A stretch of 64,000 nt of DNA from Candidatus Saccharimonadales bacterium. GTDB lineage: Bacteria; Patescibacteriota; Saccharimonadia; Saccharimonadales; UBA4665. Positions 1 to 9,265 of the stretch are shown here, one piece after another. The position numbers were made by a program, and so were the translations under genes. Where the stretch lies: contig DASVRW010000002.1 in assembly GCA_036388415.1 (NCBI GenBank), positions 289,396-353,395 of the forward strand, read 5' to 3'. The stretch's first letter is position 1. Every line of letters starts with the position of its first letter. The notes under the pieces were generated by a model, which worked only from the letters and a program-made list of their open reading frames with translations, was not told the origin of the DNA and made no database searches.

Positions 1-1208
1 CCAGTAAATTTACTTTGCAACTCATTATCGGAACTGGTATGATACTGAGTCATTATTCAACTGCTTATGTTGCTCTTGCAATACTAATATCAGGATTGGC
101 AATCTTTAAATTATTAAAATTATTTGGCCTTATAAAATCACATACGGAATTAATAAGCATAAGGTGCATAATTATATTAGTTTTAGTAAGTCTTTTTTGG
201 TATGGTCAACTAACAAATACCTCAAATAGTCTTAAAACTACTTTTGTTAAAACGCTAAATTCATTATCAGGATCCCCTGAAAATTCTCGCAGTAAATCAG
301 CACAAGCAGCTTTGCCGGGATATATAGAACCGAATTCAGAAGAGTTAATGCAGGAGTATATAAAAAATAATATTTATAACAGTGAGTATCTTTCGCAGTC
401 ACAAAAAAAATCTGTAGCTAATGAGGTCAAGCTTTCAGATGACATATCTTCATCCGAAAATAATAATATCTTAGAAACATCTATAAGTATATTTACCGAT
501 ACAATAAAACAACTATTTAAGCTTGGCGTAATAATCGGTACAGTCTTTTTAATAATTTTTTATAAAAATAAAAGAAAAAGTGCAGCTGTATTGAATATCA
601 TATGCATAAGCTCTGCAAGCATATTACTGCTTTCGGCTATTATATTATTACCCCAGCTATCACTCAACTACAATTCCGAAAGACTTTACCAACAAATCAT
701 TCCAATAATCGGTATCGGGTTATTTACACTACTATTGACAGCAGCAAATCGTTATAGCTATGTTTTTGTTACGTTTCTAGTCTATCTATCTTTATTGGCA
801 TATTTATTCACATATGTAGGATTTTTAGCAAATATTGTAAATGGTAATTCTACATTGCAACTGTCTGGCAGTGGCCAAGCATACGATCAATACTTTGTTC
901 ATAAGGGCGAGATAAAAGCATCAGAGTTCATAAAAATGGAGGGTTTGGAAACAAAATTAATCGTATCTGACGTGTATGGGTTAGTTAAGTTAAATCGTAT
1001 ATTGGGTAAAGATGTAACGACATCACAAAATATATATGCCCAAACCTACAATTCGGACACCGTATTCTTTTTAACCGATACTAACATTAGAGGTACTATG
1101 TATGGCGCTGAGTCCAATAACACAATATCGTTAATATATCCACTAAAGAGTCTCGATACTAAACGAAATCTAATTTACTCTTCTAGTACATCGAGAATTT
1201 ATAAGTAA
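1..1208 (+). CDS. polytopic membrane protein, C-terminal part (5' cut by window edge)
   Basis: The reading frame is open to the left edge, so only the C-terminal ~400 residues are visible. Hydrophobic segments lie near residues 5-30, 47-62, 166-185, 195-212, 225-243 and 250-272 of the visible part; a polar loop rich in Ser/Asn separates the second and third, and a soluble tail of ~125 residues follows the last. I do not recognise a family with confidence. The position immediately before a GT4 glycosyltransferase and a flippase in the same direction suggests a role in surface polysaccharide assembly (for example a membrane glycosyltransferase or polymerase), which is inference from context. 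The DNA is AT-rich like its neighbours. Confidence 0.7.
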   Translation, partial: SKFTLQLIIGTGMILSHYSTAYVALAILISGLAIFKLLKLFGLIKSHTELISIRCIIILVLVSLFWYGQLTNTSNSLKTTFVKTLNSLSGSPENSRSKSAQAALPGYIEPNSEELMQEYIKNNIYNSEYLSQSQKKSVANEVKLSDDISSSENNNILETSISIFTDTIKQLFKLGVIIGTVFLIIFYKNKRKSAAVLNIICISSASILLLSAIILLPQLSLNYNSERLYQQIIPIIGIGLFTLLLTAANRYSYVFVTFLVYLSLLAYLFTYVGFLANIVNGNSTLQLSGSGQAYDQYFVHKGEIKASEFIKMEGLETKLIVSDVYGLVKLNRILGKDVTTSQNIYAQTYNSDTVFFLTDTNIRGTMYGAESNNTISLIYPLKSLDTKRNLIYSSSTSRIYK

Positions 1209-1210
1209 TT

Positions 1211-2293
1211 ATGAATAAGCACATGAAAATACTTGTTTTACCGAAGGACACAAATCCGTATCAAGAACTACTCTATAATCACATGCCAAATAAAATTACA
1301 AAAAAGTATTTGACATGGCCCGTTAATAAACTGTCGATATTGATATTTATGCCGTCTTTAATCATGCAACTTATTTATAATCGGATGATTGGATTTAATA
1401 CTATTCACCTACACTGGACATATCCGTTCTCTGTTGATAATCGAGTTCCAATGCATCGATACATAACTACTTTAAATCACTTCGTGTTTATTAATGCATT
1501 AGCTATTTTAAAATACAAAATAGTTTGGACGGTTCATAATATCTTACCTCATGAACAAGAATCTTTAAATGATACAAAGGTAGTTCGTCGAATTATTAAA
1601 CGCTCTACATTAGTTATTGTACATTCATCGCAAATTTTAAAAGAAATGGCTGACTTAGGTTTTGAGACAAGAAACACTCGTGTGATACCTATTGGAAGTT
1701 ATGACAATATTTATACAAATACCTATAGTGTGCATGCTGCCAGACAGAAATTATTAATCAAAAAAAATGAAATTGTTATATTATTTTTTGGCATAGTTAG
1801 GCCCTACAAAGGCTTGGAGATATTGATTAAAGCAATTCGGATTTTGAATTCAGCAAATATCAAGTTAATTATTGCAGGAAAAGCAACCGAAAATGAATAC
1901 ATGCTCTCATTGCGTACGCAAAGTGAGGGATTGAGAGTCGAATTTTATGATCAGTTTATACCTGACGAAGATGTATGTTTATATTTTGCAGCATGCGACT
2001 TAGTCTGCTTGCCTTTCAAAAAGATTACAACGAGCAGCTCTGTACTTTTAGGTATGGCATTTAAAAAAGCAGTAGTCGTACCGAAAATGGGTATAATGCA
2101 TGACTTTCCTGAAAATTCTGCTTTTTTTTACACTAATTCAACTGCTGAAGATTTAGTGAAAATTTTACGAATAGCTATAAATCAACAGAGCCTGCGAAAA
2201 GTGGTTGAATTGAATGGATACGAATATAGTAAATCCCTAAATTGGCAAAATATATCTAAATTAACATACGAAGCATTTAGAGAGATTCTATGA
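1211..2293 (+). CDS. GT4-like glycosyltransferase
   Basis: A 360-residue GT-B fold sugar transferase. The N-terminal half has the HLHWTYPF segment typical of GT4-like enzymes of exopolysaccharide loci, followed by VWTVHNILPHE. The C-terminal nucleotide-sugar domain begins at GIVRPYKGLEIL near residue 195. The usual acidic EX7E start is replaced by a serine-rich TTSSSVLLGMAFKKA stretch, as in some GumK/TuaC-like relatives. The second Met (MKILVLP, codon at 1223) is an equally good start because no Shine-Dalgarno decides. Its stop overlaps the flippase start in ATGA, so the two are translationally coupled. It likely transfers one sugar to a lipid-linked repeat unit in the cytoplasm; donor and acceptor are unknown. 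Confidence 0.85.
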   Translation: MNKHMKILVLPKDTNPYQELLYNHMPNKITKKYLTWPVNKLSILIFMPSLIMQLIYNRMIGFNTIHLHWTYPFSVDNRVPMHRYITTLNHFVFINALAILKYKIVWTVHNILPHEQESLNDTKVVRRIIKRSTLVIVHSSQILKEMADLGFETRNTRVIPIGSYDNIYTNTYSVHAARQKLLIKKNEIVILFFGIVRPYKGLEILIKAIRILNSANIKLIIAGKATENEYMLSLRTQSEGLRVEFYDQFIPDEDVCLYFAACDLVCLPFKKITTSSSVLLGMAFKKAVVVPKMGIMHDFPENSAFFYTNSTAEDLVKILRIAINQQSLRKVVELNGYEYSKSLNWQNISKLTYEAFREIL

Positions 2294-3768
2294 GTGATTC
2301 AGATATAAATATTCTCAGGAAAAAAATTGCTCTGAGCGGATTAGGGCAATTGATAAGCAAGTTTGGAATAATAATATTATCGATTTTCACCCTAAAGTAC
2401 TCTACAAACATTTTGGGCGCAGACTTATATGGACAATATGCTGTTGTTATTTCTTACGTTTCAATCTTTTTGTTATTTACTGACTTAGGCTTAAGCTCAA
2501 TTACTAGTAGAGAGCTTTCGAAACATCCTGAAAATAGCGAGCGGATATTAGGTAATAGTTTTTCACTTAGATCAGCGATTTCAATAATACTCATACCAAT
2601 TGTTATTGTATTAGGTTTTTTATTGTATAACGAAAAAACGGAAAGTATAAAATTTGGAATAGCCCTAATGGCAATAACATTGCTGTTTAGTGCCTTACAA
2701 TCTACTGCTTCCACCATATTTACTTCTCGCACCAGAAGTGACATCCCTGCATATATAAACTTGTTAAATAAGCTCACATATTTACTGTCTATATTGGCAG
2801 TTGGTGCTTTAGGATTAGGATTTTATGGATTTATATATGCATCGATATTCGCCGCCATCATTTCCACTATAGTTAGCATTGTATGGTCTTCAAAACTGGT
2901 AAAAATCAAGCTTCGATATGAAATTCGATCATGGAAAAATATTGTTATTGTGGCACTACCACTTGGAATAATACAGATCGTTAACGTAATATATTATAAA
3001 ATTGATACGTTGATGCTTTCTATTTTTAGATCGGCTGATGAAGTTGGTGCATATTTTATCGCCTATGGTGTTATAGACATAGCTATGTCTATTCCTAGTA
3101 TGCTAATGCTATCTCTTATGCCTACTATGTCAACAGCTCGTAGCTTGAAAAAGTTAATCAAGATTACAGAAAAAGCGTTTTACTTAATGCTACTTCTTAG
3201 TCTTCCTCTTACGGTATTTGGAGCGATAATAAGCTCGCACATTATACTTTTTATTTCTAGTCCTCAATTCATTTCTGCCGCACAGCCGCTAAGCATACTT
3301 TTAATTGGATGCATATTTTCCTACTTAAACTATGTATTTGGTTTCGCTGCCGTGTCAATTAATAAACAAGCTAAAATGCTTAAAGTATCGCTTGCGACTA
3401 TCGCAATAAATATAATGCTTAATTTATATTTCATACCACATTACGGCATTACGGGCGCGGCCACAGCAACTTTCATTACCGAAATTATTGCACTTATAGC
3501 AATATATAACGTATTTAAGAACGAGACAGGTTTTAAAATTAACTTTTTAAAAATCTGGAAACCGATATTTTCGATTGCCGTAACCGCCCCCATTGGCCTA
3601 TTAATTACCAATGTAATTAATCTGAATATTATTACAGCACTACTTATGTCTTGCGCTTTAGTGTTGATGTATGGAATTATATTAGCGGTTTTAAAGGCTT
3701 ATCCGGAGGATGTACTAGTGTTGGCAAAAATATTTGTTCATAAAGCTAAGTCAATGATCCGAACATGA
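2290..3768 (+). CDS. polysaccharide flippase (Wzx/MVF-type)
   Basis: A 492-residue integral membrane protein with about 12-14 hydrophobic segments over its whole length, starting with a short charged N-terminus and SGLGQLISKFGIIILS. The pattern, including the conserved NILGADLYGQYAVVISY segment and the late NLYFIPHYGITGAA segment, is that of polysaccharide biosynthesis proteins of the MOP/MVF superfamily that flip undecaprenyl-linked repeat units across the membrane. The start overlaps the preceding glycosyltransferase stop (ATGA). It closes the plus-strand polysaccharide unit; a short palindrome at 3778-3789 lies in the convergent gap to the next gene but has no clear terminator T-tract. Confidence 0.9.
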   Translation: MSDSDINILRKKIALSGLGQLISKFGIIILSIFTLKYSTNILGADLYGQYAVVISYVSIFLLFTDLGLSSITSRELSKHPENSERILGNSFSLRSAISIILIPIVIVLGFLLYNEKTESIKFGIALMAITLLFSALQSTASTIFTSRTRSDIPAYINLLNKLTYLLSILAVGALGLGFYGFIYASIFAAIISTIVSIVWSSKLVKIKLRYEIRSWKNIVIVALPLGIIQIVNVIYYKIDTLMLSIFRSADEVGAYFIAYGVIDIAMSIPSMLMLSLMPTMSTARSLKKLIKITEKAFYLMLLLSLPLTVFGAIISSHIILFISSPQFISAAQPLSILLIGCIFSYLNYVFGFAAVSINKQAKMLKVSLATIAINIMLNLYFIPHYGITGAATATFITEIIALIAIYNVFKNETGFKINFLKIWKPIFSIAVTAPIGLLITNVINLNIITALLMSCALVLMYGIILAVLKAYPEDVLVLAKIFVHKAKSMIRT

Positions 3769-3851
3769 TTCAACCAATGATAATTATCAACATATTTACA
3801 GTCATATAATAAGATCGCTGACACTCTACTTTACGGTATAAAAATAAGACA

Positions 3852-4763
3852 TTAAACTCTTTGCCCAAATTTTTTAAAAGCATAATCTACATAACCTTTA
3901 AGAATTGCAAATACAATCATAATCTTTGCCGGTGCGGGACTACGTAATATCATCACAATCTTTTTTAATGATGCGATGAAGTGTCTGAGTAAATAGAATT
4001 TATTCACGTGATTCTTATGTTTATGTAGGAATAATAAAGAATTTCTAGTTACATAGTATTGATAATTGGGGGTAAAAAAGCCACCTGTCGACGCCGAGAC
4101 TGCATGGCGACATATAGCTTTCGGGACATATGTTATTTCATATTTCATATCACTGAAAGAAACAGACCAATCTGTTTCTTCGTAATACAAAAAGAAACTT
4201 TCATCCATAAGTCCTACCTTTTTTATTGCATCGATACTTATCAGCATTGCGCAACCGCTCGCTCTACTTACTGGCTGAATTTGTTCATATTGCCTCGAAT
4301 CAATCTCGCCTTGTCCACGATGTGGGCTCTCTCCTGTAGACCAGTCAATGTAGGCACCTGCATACCATAAAGCATTGCCGTCTATATACTTTATTTTTGG
4401 AGAAAGAATGGCACTCGATGGCGAAGCAAGAGCAACTTTCACAAGTTCTTCAAGGCACTTTACGTCTAGTATTGCGTCAGGATTCAAGATAAATATATAG
4501 TCTGAATTCTGTTGGTCAATAACTTTGCGAACCCCGACATTATTACCTGCCGCATAACCCAAATTGCTACCAGTATTAACTAGTTCTATATTTTGGAATT
4601 TTGATTTAACAAGTGTTCTTGTGTTATCACTAGAGTTATTGTCTATAACAATGATTTCCGATTTTAACGAAGATTGTATTACAGAATTGATGCAGTCCTC
4701 AATAAATGCTTGGCTGTTCCAAGTTAAAATAATTGTTGATATTATTGGATGTTTGTTTCTCAT
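3852..4763 (-). CDS. GT2 family glycosyltransferase (rhamnosyltransferase-like)
   Basis: A 303-residue GT-A family 2 enzyme. Visible motifs in order: ISTIILTWNSQAFIEDC at the N-terminus, the nucleotide-binding IVIDNNSSDNT, a DxD-like FILNPDAIL near residue 95, the acceptor segment GCAMLISIDAIKKVGLMDE and the catalytic FFLYYEETDWS. This arrangement is typical of WbbL-like rhamnosyl or related transferases acting on lipid-linked glycans. The C-terminus carries basic and hydrophobic residues that may sit on the membrane. It lies 15 nt downstream of the glycoside hydrolase gene on the same strand and is probably co-transcribed with it. The sugar specificity cannot be read from the sequence. Confidence 0.9.
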   Translation of the reverse strand: MRNKHPIISTIILTWNSQAFIEDCINSVIQSSLKSEIIVIDNNSSDNTRTLVKSKFQNIELVNTGSNLGYAAGNNVGVRKVIDQQNSDYIFILNPDAILDVKCLEELVKVALASPSSAILSPKIKYIDGNALWYAGAYIDWSTGESPHRGQGEIDSRQYEQIQPVSRASGCAMLISIDAIKKVGLMDESFFLYYEETDWSVSFSDMKYEITYVPKAICRHAVSASTGGFFTPNYQYYVTRNSLLFLHKHKNHVNKFYLLRHFIASLKKIVMILRSPAPAKIMIVFAILKGYVDYAFKKFGQRV

Positions 4764-4778
4764 TGCCGCTTAGCTTAT

Positions 4779-5963
4779 TTATTTGTTTATTTCATTTTGT
4801 ATGATATGAAATGCAGGCTTTTTGATACCATCTTTGGTCATCAACCCATAAAAATTATCATTATCATCAGCCACTGTTGAGTTGTCTTTGAATGTGTACC
4901 AATATACTGAGTGCACCTGCGGCGTGCCCTTAGCTTCGTCAATAATCTGCTGCACGAAAGTCGCTTGCAGCTCTAAGCTGACATGGTCAAAAGATGAGTT
5001 ATAAGGGACATCGAACGAATTGCGTATTTGTTTTGGCCCATTTGTGGGGATACCGATTTCATTTAACCAGATTGGTTTTTCAACATCATCATTTTTTGCC
5101 ATTATCGATACTATATTGTTAGGAAGCCTCATTATTTTAGCCCAGCCATTGTTCTCTGCATTGACTTTAATTGACTGCAAATTTGTATAAGGATGATATG
5201 CAATTGCGTCAAAATAATTCTTACCACCATTATTGTATACGCCGTCAAGAAATGTTCTTGGATCAACATGCATAGCATTGCCGTCACCCGTACTACCTGA
5301 AAGTCCGCCAAGTAATACGACTGTCTTAGGATCGATTTTTTTTAGAGCCACATACGTATATTTTAAAAGGTCAACATAGTCTTTTACATTAGGTTGTGGT
5401 TTCCAAAAACTATATGTATTCGGCTCGTTCCATACTTCCCATGCTTCAACTTGTTTTCCGTAGCGTTCATATACCTGCGTAGCAAAATATGCAAATTTTT
5501 CAGGATCAGCTGGTGGACATAATGGCGACTCAACACAACTATCGGCTCGCGCCCAACGCGGAGTCCGATCTAATATTAGATTCGCTTTTAAGTTGTGAGC
5601 TCTTATGGCTTCCATAATTTTGTCAAAATTAGCCCAATCGTACTGTTCTTCAGATTGCGGTTGAACGATAGACCACTCTAAATCAAGTCTAATAGACTTA
5701 AAACCTGCATCTGAGATTTCTTTCAATTCACCGTTTAACGCATTGCTGTCTAAATAAGGAAGTTTACTCCCTATAGCAATTCCATTAAATAGAGGTTCTT
5801 TAGCGAATTCGTCAACGCTATCAATAGATTGTGTTTCAATTTTTGTAGGAATAACTTCTGACGGACGATATGCATAAGTCAGAATTGCTGCTGTTGTTGA
5901 TAAAATGAGCAATATCAATATGAATTGGCGCCATTTCGATCGTATCAGTTTAGTTTTGGACAT
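4779..5963 (-). CDS. membrane-anchored clan-A glycoside hydrolase (GH39/GH5-like)
   Basis: A 394-residue protein with a single N-terminal membrane segment (about residues 13-29) after a basic start, then an extracytoplasmic TIM-barrel hydrolase. The acid/base glutamate is in EAWEVWNEPNTYSFW, and the nucleophile is probably in KPIWLNEIGIPT near the C-terminal third, which fits clan GH-A. The segments GFKSIRLDLEWSIVQP and DAIAYHPYTN support a GH39 or GH5-type enzyme such as those linked to bacterial exopolysaccharide loci. The substrate is unknown; turnover or trimming of the locally made surface glycan is a reasonable inference. The leader at 5964-6100 is AT-rich with TATAAT-like boxes but no strong -35. 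Confidence 0.82.
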   Translation of the reverse strand: MSKTKLIRSKWRQFILILLILSTTAAILTYAYRPSEVIPTKIETQSIDSVDEFAKEPLFNGIAIGSKLPYLDSNALNGELKEISDAGFKSIRLDLEWSIVQPQSEEQYDWANFDKIMEAIRAHNLKANLILDRTPRWARADSCVESPLCPPADPEKFAYFATQVYERYGKQVEAWEVWNEPNTYSFWKPQPNVKDYVDLLKYTYVALKKIDPKTVVLLGGLSGSTGDGNAMHVDPRTFLDGVYNNGGKNYFDAIAYHPYTNLQSIKVNAENNGWAKIMRLPNNIVSIMAKNDDVEKPIWLNEIGIPTNGPKQIRNSFDVPYNSSFDHVSLELQATFVQQIIDEAKGTPQVHSVYWYTFKDNSTVADDNDNFYGLMTKDGIKKPAFHIIQNEINK

Positions 5964-6356
5964 AAGCTCCCTATAAATATAGACTTAAACATTAAATCTG
6001 CATTATTTAAACTGAAAAGTAGCGCCTAAGCTTTACTTCCAAAATTATAAATATGCCACGGTAATACAATTGGCTTGGATACTTATAGTATGTCACATAT
6101 CTATACAAGTTTCTGGTTAATATCCTAAACATTAAAATCCATCTTGATCTGTGTGAGGGCCAGCATAAGGTGAATATTCTCAATGGCGGCTATACTGGCT
6201 ATATGAAATACCGAACTGCACTCATACTATTTGCAATAGCGACCGTTGGACCCCCTTGGTCTGCCTGCGGATTGACCCTATATACGTTCCACGGTCAGCC
6301 GATCGGATGGAGGAGGAGATCAGACTGTAACTGTTTCCCCATGAGTCAATTGTCTT
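5964..6356. other. 393-nt intergenic region, no confident gene
   Basis: This stretch separates the AT-rich polysaccharide locus from the more GC-balanced chromosome. Its left part must contain the promoter of the glycoside hydrolase (minus strand); a TATAAT box is visible near 6046-6051 read on the minus strand, but without a good -35. A plus-strand reading frame of 81 codons from 6170 starts with a signal-peptide-like run, but it overlaps the end of the CPBP gene, has poor composition and lacks a ribosome binding site, so I do not call it. Confidence 0.5.
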
Positions 6357-7502
6357 TTACTGCAATACAAATACCGCCACAAGCCCGATATACGTCAGCT
6401 TGGCAGCGGCATTGACGCTGATTGTCAGTAGCACGTTCTGCTTCTTGTAATACACTGCAGCCAGCACAATACCCAGGATAGCACCAAGTACCGGCGTGAA
6501 CATACCGCCACGATGGCCAAATGACATGCCGGCATATAATCCGGCCGACAGCACCGCTGCCAGTATTGGGTGCAGTAGCAGCATTGCCCGCTGCTGTATA
6601 AGCCCACGGAAAAATATTTCTTCGGCGATGGCAAAAACAATCGCTCCGAGCGCGACTAGTAATAGTGAGCTATCCCGGAAATCATACTGATTGCGTAGTA
6701 ATGCATAGCCTAACAAACCAATGAACTGTCCTAGGATCAACATAAATGGTATAGCAAATAAGTAGCCATGGCGAGTCATTCTCATGCGGCTGCCGTCTGT
6801 CGGATAATCTAGTGTAAATAAGTACTGGTAAATCAGCCCAAGCGCTAGCAAGATAACTACAAGCACTGTCGTACGGACAAATACGGTCATTTCTGGCAAA
6901 CTTAGGCTGACGAGCATTGTCAGCGGTATGATGGCAATGACAATATAGAACTGCCGGGCCCGTTCCTGGCGTACCGCCAGCCAGGTTAGGTTAGCGAAAA
7001 CAGCAGCATTTACATACACTCCGATAAGCGGATTCACAAACAGCGCTAGCTGCGATGCAGCGATGACTACGATGATCCATACGAATAGCCATAGATTACG
7101 GCCGTAATGCTGCCCGGTATAACCGGTGGAATTTGTACCCTGAGTAATATTAGTAGGAGGAGTTATCGACTTTTTGAGCTTGGAGTTGTCGACTATGTCA
7201 GTTGGTGACACGTCTGTAGCGGTAAGCGCAGTAGGTGTAGCGACTTCCAATTTCTTCGGAGCCTTCTGCCCTACTTTGAACGGTTTGACAGGCTTTTTCC
7301 GTGTTGTATTCGTAGCAGCAGCTACTGCTTCGGTTTCGGATGCGTTTGGGGCAACCTTAAATGGCGCTGCCTGGACGGCAGACTTAGTTGCTTTGTCCGA
7401 GAGGTCTTCTCTTAGAAGTGGCGCCGTAAAGCGGTCGCGCATCGTCTGTCGCATTTGTTGAGCAGACGGCATCCGGATACGACGAAAATCTTTCGGCTTC
7501 AT
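6357..7502 (-). CDS. CPBP family intramembrane metalloprotease
   Basis: A 381-residue protein. About 125 residues of basic, Ala/Thr/Pro-rich cytoplasmic N-terminus precede seven or eight hydrophobic segments. The signature of CPBP (CAAX protease and bacteriocin-processing, ABI) enzymes is clear: IAEEIFFRGLIQQR supplies the EExxxR motif, and SFGHRGG supplies the second histidine motif. These proteases cut substrates inside the membrane; in prokaryotes the substrates are mostly unknown. The small membrane protein encoded directly upstream (start of this gene touches its stop) may be a partner. The long disordered N-terminus is unusual for the family and might recruit substrates or partners. Confidence 0.88.
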   Translation of the reverse strand: MKPKDFRRIRMPSAQQMRQTMRDRFTAPLLREDLSDKATKSAVQAAPFKVAPNASETEAVAAATNTTRKKPVKPFKVGQKAPKKLEVATPTALTATDVSPTDIVDNSKLKKSITPPTNITQGTNSTGYTGQHYGRNLWLFVWIIVVIAASQLALFVNPLIGVYVNAAVFANLTWLAVRQERARQFYIVIAIIPLTMLVSLSLPEMTVFVRTTVLVVILLALGLIYQYLFTLDYPTDGSRMRMTRHGYLFAIPFMLILGQFIGLLGYALLRNQYDFRDSSLLLVALGAIVFAIAEEIFFRGLIQQRAMLLLHPILAAVLSAGLYAGMSFGHRGGMFTPVLGAILGIVLAAVYYKKQNVLLTISVNAAAKLTYIGLVAVFVLQ

Positions 7503-7721
7503 CTACGACTTCCCGACTTGCTTAATGACGGCGTACAACAAAATTCCGACGAGCACCATGAAGAGTGGCATGAATAGCCGTAAGTGCTTACGTTGTTCAG
7601 GTGCTGACTCCGCGTATACCAGCTCCACTGCAATCAGGGCACCTATAAGCAGCACCGTGTTCACGATAAGTGCCGTTTGCTGTACGGAATCATTAAATTC
7701 AAATGGAAACTTTAAAAACAC
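7503..7721 (-). CDS. small two-helix membrane protein
   Basis: A 72-residue protein starting at GTG, with two hydrophobic segments (about 16-35 and 49-66) joined by a short charged loop EQRKHLR. No family recognised. The stop abuts the start of the CPBP protease gene, so both are read from one transcript. A TATACT box lies at 7726-7731, only 4 nt before the GTG, so the mRNA is probably leaderless or nearly so. A role as a partner of the protease is only a guess from position. Confidence 0.65.
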   Translation of the reverse strand: MFLKFPFEFNDSVQQTALIVNTVLLIGALIAVELVYAESAPEQRKHLRLFMPLFMVLVGILLYAVIKQVGKS

Positions 7722-7874
7722 GCTTAGTATACCTCAGTTATATACATCATAGTATATCCTTGCATGACAGGCAATTCGCTTTCGTTATACTTATGCTTGA
7801 TGATTCATGGCGTAGAACATATGTAATTATTATAACCCTGTGACTAAACTAGCCATATCACCTTATTTGGGATC

Positions 7875-7891
7875 TGATCATAGAATGATCA
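7875..7891. repeat. perfect inverted repeat, candidate operator
   Basis: TGATCAT and ATGATCA flank the 3-nt centre AGA, giving a perfect 7-bp dyad about 75 nt upstream of the -35 of the alpha-glucan operon. The size and symmetry suit a dimeric repressor or activator. No T-tract follows, so it is not a terminator. The regulator is unknown. Confidence 0.45.
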
Positions 7892-7964
7892 TTGCTGGCA
7901 TAACTCTCTAGCGAGCGTAGATATCGTAATGAGTTATATCAACTGGCATTGAACTTTATTGTGG

Positions 7965-7993
7965 TTGTGCTTGTGTGAAATATTTCATATACT
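7965..7993 (+). promoter_or_regulatory. promoter of the alpha-glucan operon
   Basis: TTGTGC at 7965-7970 and TATACT at 7988-7993 are separated by exactly 17 nt, a good sigma70-type promoter. The predicted start near 8000 leaves a ~30 nt leader before the ATG at 8030. Confidence 0.6.
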
Positions 7994-8029
7994 GAACTTA
8001 ATAACATAAGCGCTTGATATGGGTAGTGG

Positions 8030-9265
8030 ATGAAAATCTTGATGCTTGGGTGGGAATTGCCACCATATAACAGCGGAGGACTTGGGGTAGCTTGCTACCA
8101 GCTATGTAAGGCTCTCTCAGAACGACCAGATGTTGATATCGAGTTCGTACTTCCCTACGCTGCCGAACATGATATAGACTTCATGGAAATCACCGCCGCT
8201 ATTCCGCAAGGTGTCGAGACGATAGTGGAAGCAGGCGGCGTGTACGACAGCCACAAATATGTGTATACAGATGGACACGAAGAGTGGCATGATATCGTTG
8301 GCCAGCAGCGGATGTTCGAAAAATCAGTCGGCCGCTTGGTAGATAGCCGCGAATTTGATGTCATACATGCTCACGACTGGCTGACATTTCGAGCTGGACT
8401 CCGAGCAAAAGCACAGTCAGGCTGCCCACTCATCCTGCATGTACACTCTATCGAACGTGACCGTGCCGGTGGTAATGACGGCAATCCGCTTGTCCGTGAA
8501 ATTGAAGCTCTGGCGTTCTTGATGGCTGATCGTATCGTCGCTGTCAGCGCGCACACCAAACGAATGATCATGAAAGATTACGACATTCCCAGCGATAAAA
8601 TTGATGTCGTTCACAATAGTATTGATCGCAGCCTGATGACACCGCTTGATGATAGCAATGCGTACCATTACTTACAGTCGCTCAAAGACGATGGCTGGCG
8701 GATAGTTACCAATGTCGGCCGCATGACCGTACAAAAGGGCCTATTTAACTTATTGCATGCGGCGCGTGAGGTCATCGCACGCCAGCCAAAAACGATATTT
8801 TTACTCGTTGGCAGTGGTGAGCAGTATAACGAACTGATTGCGCTCAGCGCTGATCTTGGTATATCAAAAAACGTTATTTTTACCGGCTTCCAGCGCGGCA
8901 AAAACTGGCGCGACAGCTTCGGCATTGCCGACTTGTTCGTTATGCCGTCAGTGTCTGAACCGTACGGTTTGACCGTGCTCGAAGCGATTGAATACGGAGC
9001 ACCGGCTCTCATTAGTCACCAGTCGGGTGTCAGTGAAGCGATCATGAATTGCCTGCGTGTTGATTCATGGGATGTGGCTGACATGGCCAATCAAATTACC
9101 GCTGCCGTCCGTGACCGCAGCCTCCTTGAGGAACTTCATCACAATGCCTACCGCGAGCTATTGCAGCTATCTTGGAATGATGCGGCTGACAAGTTGCTGC
9201 ATTTGTACAACCACCACGCCGCTGATCCGCATCTGCCGCGGCAAATCGTCGGAGTATACGCATGA
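8030..9265 (+). CDS. GT4 glycogen/starch-synthase-like glycosyltransferase
   Basis: A 411-residue GT-B enzyme. The N-terminus MKILMLGWELPPYNSGGLGV carries the glycine-rich loop typical of glycogen synthases and related GT4 enzymes; HAHDWLTFRAG follows. The C-terminal domain has NVGRMTVQKGLFNLL and the EX7E-type element in SVSEPYGLTVLEAIEYGAPA. It probably builds or elongates an alpha-1,4-glucan, or a maltosyl glycan, from a nucleotide sugar in the cytoplasm. Its stop overlaps the start of the GH57 gene (ATGA), and all three genes of the operon are coupled. No glgC or glgB is present in the window, so the origin of the donor and of any branching is not shown. Confidence 0.88.
   Translation: MKILMLGWELPPYNSGGLGVACYQLCKALSERPDVDIEFVLPYAAEHDIDFMEITAAIPQGVETIVEAGGVYDSHKYVYTDGHEEWHDIVGQQRMFEKSVGRLVDSREFDVIHAHDWLTFRAGLRAKAQSGCPLILHVHSIERDRAGGNDGNPLVREIEALAFLMADRIVAVSAHTKRMIMKDYDIPSDKIDVVHNSIDRSLMTPLDDSNAYHYLQSLKDDGWRIVTNVGRMTVQKGLFNLLHAAREVIARQPKTIFLLVGSGEQYNELIALSADLGISKNVIFTGFQRGKNWRDSFGIADLFVMPSVSEPYGLTVLEAIEYGAPALISHQSGVSEAIMNCLRVDSWDVADMANQITAAVRDRSLLEELHHNAYRELLQLSWNDAADKLLHLYNHHAADPHLPRQIVGVYA

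Larger units (their letters stand above)
7722..8029. other. 308-nt divergent promoter region
   Basis: This gap lies between the minus-strand small membrane protein and the plus-strand alpha-glucan operon. It holds the -10 of the former, the promoter of the latter and a perfect 7-3-7 inverted repeat (separate entries). A second 7-bp inverted repeat, ATAACTC at 7900-7906 and GAGTTAT at 7931-7937, lies between the first repeat and the promoter. No coding region is seen. Confidence 0.6.

Noticed and set aside
6170..6415. 81-codon plus-strand frame with a signal-like start
   Set aside because: Overlaps the CPBP gene end, no Shine-Dalgarno, Cys/Trp/Arg-rich odd composition.
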